NCBI GenBank assembly: GCA_025331445.1
Contig: JAIWNE010000054.1
Span: 1-64,000, forward strand
Length of the DNA stretch: 64,000 nt
Reading direction: 5' to 3'
From: Blakeslea trispora
Lineage: Eukaryota > Mucoromycota > Mucoromycetes > Mucorales > Choanephoraceae
Positions 58,459-64,000 of this stretch are shown one piece after another (position 1 is the first letter of the stretch; each line of letters begins with the position of its first letter). The translations under genes were made by a program, and so were the position numbers. A model generated the notes under the pieces. That model was not told the DNA's origin. It saw only the letters and a program-made list of their open reading frames with translations, and did no database searches.

Positions 58459-61400
58459 GAGGCAAATAAAAAATAATTTAATGCCCTCTTTAAAAGATTA
58501 CTGTATGTCATGATCTGCTTGTCCATAAAAAACACACACACACAGACCAGGCTAAGCAATAAATATCAACCTTTAGTTTGAATAATACTTTGAGCACCAT
58601 ATATTCTCTAAATAAGCGAATATGTTTGCTAATTTACAACAAAATAACTTGTAACCCTTTCCTCTTTTACATTACTCTCAACAATCTCGAAATCGTTTCT
58701 ACTTCCTTATGATGCCAACAGTGTTAGCATGGTATATATACACTACAGCCAAATCCACTCAATCAAGATTTAAAGCTTTCCAAAGTTTTTGTCCTTTTTT
58801 TAAGCGTCTATATATGCTTGGTTTCTGGTATTTTTGAGTCAAAACAAATGGCACAGTTTATTTTGGATTATTTTCTAGGATCCCCTTCAATCAGAATTAT
58901 TTCCATTCTTCAGTATTGACATTATATGGAATGGTTTTTGTGATAAAGTACATGCTGAATGTTGATGAGATTTTGTCCTTGCTCGCTTCATAATAGAAAG
59001 GGGGGTTTCAGCAAGGTAGTTCCTTTTTAACTTTATCTTTGAGCCAATGCTTTGAAAGATACTCCAGATTGTATCTCCTTCTGGCTTCTATCCACCTGCA
59101 TCTAGCCTTAGTACCACACAGGACATAGTCAGATCGATGGGTTATACAAATGACGTTGTGTACTTCCTGAATTCCTCTTAAGGCCTATGAGTTCTGTTTA
59201 AGCATTTGTCGCGACATTCCCTTAATTCATCGAAATTGGCAGTTACTACAAAGCATGCTCTTTGTCTCTGTTCGGTAGGTTTCTATTTACTTGTGCTAAC
59301 TTGGGTTATCGATTGCAAGGCGGCTTTTCTCTCAAGACGCTGATATAATTAGCTTATCCTTCAAGCGTGCCTGATAATCAACGACATACCTTCATAAAAA
59401 AATTTGATAATACAGTCAAAGAATTGCACAAACAATATTGAATGAGCTTGGACATCAAAACTAATATGAGCAAAACAATTGCTAGTGCCTTTCGTTTATT
59501 ACATGCAAAGAGATACATGTGTTTATTATACAGATATACAGGCATCCTGTAATTTTCTCTTCAGAGGTGATCATTCTTTCAACAACATTTAGACTAACGG
59601 AAGAAGCTACTGCCCTGCTATGACCTTGTTACTTGAATGGTTGACTAAGCTATACAAGACGATAGCAATTGGCAGTAGTATGCGCAAAGTTTCTGTGTAT
59701 AGCATTCGGCCAAGAAACAGACGTGTAGTGTTCGTAGGGTATACACATAGAAGCTATGTACAAACTAAAGACTAGTCCTGTACTTTTGTACATTATAGAA
59801 CAGTAGCCTGTAAAAGCTCTTTTGCAGTAGAAACGTGCTGAGTCTAATGCAAACAAAGAGAGCGGCAGTTCGTGTCTCATGGACCCACTTAGACATCCCT
59901 CCCTGAAAGCACTAGGTCAAGAAAAAAAAAAGCGCGCAAAGTGTAATGATAAGAATTAGCTGTTATAAATCAATCAATCTTCTTATTATCACCTGTCTCT
60001 TACATATGACTTTTTTTTTGTAAAATTAACAAAATAGCCCTATGTATTCAGAGCCAATAAAGGGCTAGAATTAGGATTTGATTATTCAGCATTAAATTGA
60101 GGACAAACATCTTTATTTCGATTAATATATATTTGATCAATAAGAATGTTAATTATGACAGCAGTTGTAATTGCGCAGCATAGTAGAAGAACAAGGTTGT
60201 AAACAAAAATGCATCTTTAAGCTACACCTTTCAGCCTTGACATCTCAAAGCTGGGGGAAATTCTACTCTATATTTAAAGACAGCTCTTTTTAGGGGTCTT
60301 TTGAGCTACCAGTTACACAAATCACTTTTTTTTTTTTAAAAAATAAGGGTTGAATCTTCTCAGATACAAATGGCAAGACTGTATTACAAGACCTATAACA
60401 GCCATTGCTAGAAGTATCATGAACATCCAGAAGCATTTTTTTTGGTATCATCAACACAAATGTTCAAGAAAAATATGCTCTTTTGAGCTTTGGTCTAGTA
60501 ACAGCTTGATTTCGCTTTTTATGAATATTGAACCAGTGAATGATAGAGATGACTTTTCTTTCTTTTTCGCTGATCTTCATTCACCAACCTCTACAACTTT
60601 TGATACTCGATGAACTCTTAAGCAATCGTGTGCTTTGAGGAATGGGCCAGCTTATTCGAGACAATGATCGATAACCAAAAGACTTTATAGTACTGTCAGC
60701 GACCACGTTTGCATGAGAAAAGAATTTTCAATACTTTTTGATATAATCTAGTTTTACTTAATTTGCTTGCTTTTTTTTCTATACCAAGGGTTTAGGAAGA
60801 CTCTACAATTATCAAAAAATAGTATTATTCTGTCAATAAATACCAGATAGTTGTAATTGCTTTTTGGATAGCTTATAGTTCATATCCATTAGATAAAAAT
60901 CATGTGTGTGCTATAGTCTCTCGGTTTAAGCAAAACATAGTATGAGCTTTTCCATATCTGTTAACTGTTGATTATATTCTCTATGTTCATTCGGGGGCAA
61001 CTTGCTCTATAGTTGAATGTATAACGAGATTGATATATTCTGCATTAGTCATCAAAGTACATCTAAGCTACTGTCTGACGGTAAAACTAAAAAAGAAAAA
61101 AAAACCAAGAGTCATACATTAATCTGTAAAATTTGTTTAAAAGACCTAATTCACTAACAGAAGATGTTGTTTCAAAACATCTGCCTTTTGTCTATTTTTT
61201 CTCGCCCTAGGTTAATCTACAGCATCATAACTTGTTTGGTTGCATCCAATAGGATTTTGTTTGAATGTAAAGGGTTGTCTACTGAGACACAAATAGGTAA
61301 ACATTAGCTGCAAAATCTATTTTGATTGGCCAAATTGCAAATCTTTGCCAGACAAGACCTCACACAACATTTGGAGCATTGTTGTGTAGATCATCTCAAC

Positions 61401-61483
61401 CCAAATCTACTTAGAGAAAATTTTCAGCAAGTTCTTTTTTATTTTTCTCTTTTTTTTTCTTTGTATTGCTATCGATAACCCTT
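58459..61483. other. 3-kb region with LINE debris and the phosphate-transporter promoter
   Basis: No intact gene is found. Reverse-transcriptase debris lies at about 59000-59330 (separate entry). Short ORFs at 59650-59880 and 60350-60613 show no protein-like conservation. In the 800 bases before PHO84 there is a CACGTTT element at about 60704, like a weak Pho4 site, and a CCAAT at about 61247; no perfect CACGTG is seen. T-rich sequence at 61434-61462 leads into the gene. Confidence 0.45.
59000..59330 (+). pseudogene. fragment of a LINE reverse transcriptase
   Basis: One plus-strand frame reads FLFNFIFEPML, a stop, KILQIVSPSGF and, after more text, RSMGYTNDVVYFLNSS. These match the order of LINE reverse-transcriptase motifs (PLLFN...EP...., then the AYADD-VVFL active site). 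The active-site YADD has become YTND, and stops and frame changes are frequent. It is an old, dead copy; its limits are not clear. Confidence 0.6.
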
Positions 61484-63064
61484 ATGGTCAGCATTGCTCA
61501 TCATGATAGTCTAAAGTTGAAGCGAACACAGGACAATTTGGCCAACTTGGAAACATTAGAGCAAACAGGGAAAAGGTTCAATTGGTTTACAATACGAACT
61601 ATTTTGACATCAGGTGCTGGCTTTTTCACTGATTCGTATGATGTGTTTATCATTAACTTGGTGATGCCTATGATTGGTTATACATACTACACTAATAACA
61701 ATAACAAGGTGCCTGCTGATATCGAGGGCGTTGTCAAGGGCATGTCTTCTGTTGGAACACTGATAGGTCAGCTTTTGTTTGGTTTTATGGGTGATATTTT
61801 TGGTAGAAAGATCTATGGCTTTGAGCTCTTGATCATAATTATTGGTACTATCAACTGTGCTACTTCTGCTTCTACTGTACGTGGTGTATCTATGCTTGGC
61901 TTTTTAGGTTTCTGGCGCTTGATTCTTGGAATTGGTATTGGTGGTGATTATCCAATGTCTGCTACAATAACATCTGAATGGTCTGCTACAGGCAAACGTG
62001 GCATGATGATGGCATTGGTATTCTCTATGCAAGGCATTGGTAATTTGGCTGCAGCCATTGTTACTATCATACTGTTAGCCATTTTTAAGCAATCTATCAT
62101 CGACGACACTATGAACCTGGAATATGTTTGGCGCTTATGTATAGGTTTGGGTGCTGTACCAGCTTTCGCAACTATCTATCTTCGCTTCAGCATGCCTGAG
62201 TCTCCTCGATATGCACTCAATGTCAATTGTAATGTCGAGCAAACTACTAGTGCTATGGTTGTAAAAAGAGATCAGCTAGAGGATCCTGCCTTGCCAGCCA
62301 ATTGCCAGGAGCAGTTCAAACACAGTAAGAAATCCAATCACTGGTCTGAATTTCGTATTTACTTTGGTCAATGGAAGCATTTAAAAGTACTTTTGGGTAC
62401 TTCGCTTTCCTGGTTCTTTCTTGATATGGCTTTTTATGGCTTAGGCCTTAACAATAGCTATATACTAGCAGCCATTGGCTTTTCAAATAAACCAACTGCT
62501 TTTGAGACAGTTTGGTCGAATGCAGTTGGCCAGGTTATCATTACCGTTCTGGGCTCTGTACCAGGCTATTATTTAACAGTCATCTTTGTTGAACGATGGG
62601 GACGTCGTAGTATTCAGATTATGGGCTTCGCTATATGCACAGTTCTATTTACTGTCTTGGCTGCAGCTTACTATCAGCTACGGGATAACGCAGTACCTGC
62701 TTTTATTGCTATCTTTACACTCGCTCAACTTTTTCAAAATTTTGGCGCCAACACAACTACCTTTATCATTCCTGGGGAAGTTTTTCCCACCAAAGTACGT
62801 GCTTCAGCTCATGGTATCTCTGCAGCATCTGGTAAAGCTGGTGCAATCATTGCATCTTTTGCATTTAATGTGCTAGTTGAAGTAAATGACACTACTCCTG
62901 GTCAACATGCCTTCTTACCAGAAACTTTAGGCATTTTTGCTGCCATCATGTTTCTGGGATTAGTAGTCACTATATTATGGGTACCAGAATCAAAGGGCAA
63001 AGATCTAGAAGAGTTTGAGGAAGGATATGTCCAAAACTCTTCGTTTGAACTTGAAACAACCTAG
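61484..63064 (+). CDS. PHO84: high-affinity phosphate:proton symporter, PHO84 type
   Basis: A single exon encodes 526 aa with twelve predicted membrane spans. Major-facilitator signatures are seen: GAGFFTDSYDVFIINL in span 1, GQLLFGFMGDIFGRKIYG between spans 2 and 3, and GIGIGGDYPMSATITSEW in span 4, the fingerprint of fungal and plant phosphate transporters. The central loop (about 245-290) is hydrophilic. FVERWGRRSIQ and PGEVFPTKVRASAHG mark the second half, and WVPESKGKDLEEFE ends it. The protein imports phosphate at the plasma membrane. ATG 61484 was chosen because upstream codons in frame include no ATG. Lack of introns is unusual in this window. Confidence 0.95.
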   Translation: MVSIAHHDSLKLKRTQDNLANLETLEQTGKRFNWFTIRTILTSGAGFFTDSYDVFIINLVMPMIGYTYYTNNNNKVPADIEGVVKGMSSVGTLIGQLLFGFMGDIFGRKIYGFELLIIIIGTINCATSASTVRGVSMLGFLGFWRLILGIGIGGDYPMSATITSEWSATGKRGMMMALVFSMQGIGNLAAAIVTIILLAIFKQSIIDDTMNLEYVWRLCIGLGAVPAFATIYLRFSMPESPRYALNVNCNVEQTTSAMVVKRDQLEDPALPANCQEQFKHSKKSNHWSEFRIYFGQWKHLKVLLGTSLSWFFLDMAFYGLGLNNSYILAAIGFSNKPTAFETVWSNAVGQVIITVLGSVPGYYLTVIFVERWGRRSIQIMGFAICTVLFTVLAAAYYQLRDNAVPAFIAIFTLAQLFQNFGANTTTFIIPGEVFPTKVRASAHGISAASGKAGAIIASFAFNVLVEVNDTTPGQHAFLPETLGIFAAIMFLGLVVTILWVPESKGKDLEEFEEGYVQNSSFELETT

Positions 63065-63779
63065 ATAGGAATACATCAGACACAACCACTAATGAGATCA
63101 ACATCAAACTGTAATTTTTTTTCACTGGTATATAAACATACCATTCATCAAACAAAAACAGAACCAACCTCTATTTGAACATGCCAAACTACTGTTTTAT
63201 ATTTTGTTTTTTTCAAGACTAGTCATTTGTAGCGTGATCTTGTAGAAATAGAAAAACTTTTTTTTCTAGCAAACTATATGATACCATGTCCCTCAGAAAA
63301 TTATACTTTCTAACTACTGACAAAGCTATTTTATGATTCTTCAGTGAATCATAAGACCTTGACCTTTAATGCTTCAAAGTTTGCCATTCAGCTTTATTTA
63401 GTAGTCTTACCGTCATAGATATCTAAAGATTACATATATACGCCTTACCGTTTATAATCAAATTCAATACTTATATTAGAAGCTCTTATTATCCTCTCTT
63501 TCTTAGAATTGAGTTCTTTAATAGCAATAAAGTTTATCAATCAACACTGTAACTTTTGTAGGTTCGTTATGCTCTTCTTTAATTAGTCACAAAAACTTCT
63601 AAAGACAAAAGAAGGTCAAAGATTGCAAGATGCTATTCGGCTATTTACTTACTCGAATACATTTCTTTGTTATTGCGACATTTAGAAATAATCTCAGTAA
63701 CTAGAAGATATAAACAAACACAAAAGATAAGACCAAATACAGTAAACCAGTTACTCAACAAAAAAAAAGGATAAGACAA
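63065..63779. other. intergenic region between two convergent genes
   Basis: This holds the 3' flank of the phosphate transporter and of the partial gene at the right edge. A tetranucleotide-rich AT sequence and small A runs are present; nothing else is seen. Confidence 0.5.
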
Positions 63780-64000
63780 TTATTGAATCCCGATCAGTTG
63801 ATCAAGCACTTTCTTTGGTAAAATTCCTGATTTAACTAGAAAAAGATCATGAAAAACAGCCTTCTTCAAAGGCCTTTGTTGAATATAACAAAATACATCT
63901 TTATTATGAAAATCTTGCATTAGACGATATCCTGAATGCACTTGCACCAAAAATTCAGCAAGATCAAACAATGTATGGGCCTGGATCAGGGTTGTCTTTT
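63780..64000 (-). CDS. C-terminal end of an unknown protein, cut by the window edge
   Basis: The minus strand is open from the window end (64000) to a TAA at 63780-63782, about 72 codons. The text is protein-like: LIQAHTLFDLAEFLVQVHSG, then KDVFCYIQQRPLKKAVFHD and LPKKVLDQLIGIQ at the end. I do not recognise the family. The exon probably continues to the right beyond the window. Confidence 0.55.
   Translation of the reverse strand, partial: KTTLIQAHTLFDLAEFLVQVHSGYRLMQDFHNKDVFCYIQQRPLKKAVFHDLFLVKSGILPKKVLDQLIGIQ

Overview
The window is nuclear DNA of a filamentous fungus of the Mucoromycota, most likely Mucorales; the genus cannot be told. The evidence is AT-rich DNA with long T/A tracts, many short introns (about 48-120 nt) with GT..AG ends, protein-coding genes on both strands, and gene types typical of fungi (PHO84, GUT2, POL5, CDC40, an F-BAR/SH3 septation protein, chitin deacetylase). 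There are also families that I know mainly from mucoralean genomes. I rebuilt spliced reading frames by hand from splice sites and conserved residues; total coding length divides by three in every gene model except two, which are flagged.

Layout. 0.3-2.3 kb: a possible tiny spliced ORF and an STK16/Env7-type kinase. 2.3-6 kb: gene-free DNA with four blocks of short tandem repeats. 6-13.6 kb: a GRAM-TBC Rab-GAP (TBC1D9-like), then on the minus strand mitoribosomal mS45/Bot1, an unknown mitochondrial protein and a Siw14-type phosphatase. 13.8-17.5 kb: POL5. 19-27.4 kb: a 23-exon RalGAP-alpha gene with a one-finger C2H2 gene behind it. 28.6-30.6 kb: a glutaminyl cyclase and a small membrane protein with a PPxY motif. 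30.6-34 kb: gene-poor DNA. 34-43 kb: a kinesin-related protein that has lost its ATP-binding motifs and carries AT-hooks, a NOP6-like RRM protein, an unknown multispan protein, a Ulp-type SUMO protease, UQCC2/Cbp6 and NDUFA12. 43-53.6 kb: chitin deacetylase, CDC40/PRP17, GUT2 and a Cdc15/Hof1-like F-BAR/SH3 protein. 54.6-59.4 kb: a transposon-rich patch. 61.5-63.1 kb: a phosphate transporter. A partial gene runs off the right edge.

The patch at 54.6-56.4 kb is a readable nest: a decayed minus-strand ORF with a cysteine/RD C-terminus is interrupted by both a Tc1-like transposon and a long-hairpin MITE, each flanked by TA duplications. Next to it lies a damaged gene with a PD-(D/E)XK-like signature. 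Decayed LINE reverse-transcriptase sequence is seen near 59 kb and perhaps near 18 kb.

Functional links. Several genes serve mitochondria: mS45 (translation), UQCC2 (complex III assembly), NDUFA12 (complex I), GUT2 (electrons from glycerol-3-phosphate) and the unknown 12 kb gene. POL5 and the NOP6-like gene serve ribosome biogenesis, CDC40 serves splicing, and the TBC and RalGAP proteins switch off small GTPases. Clustering of these genes looks accidental. Unusual splicing stands out: two well supported GC-AG introns, a 5-nt micro-exon and a 13-nt micro-exon.
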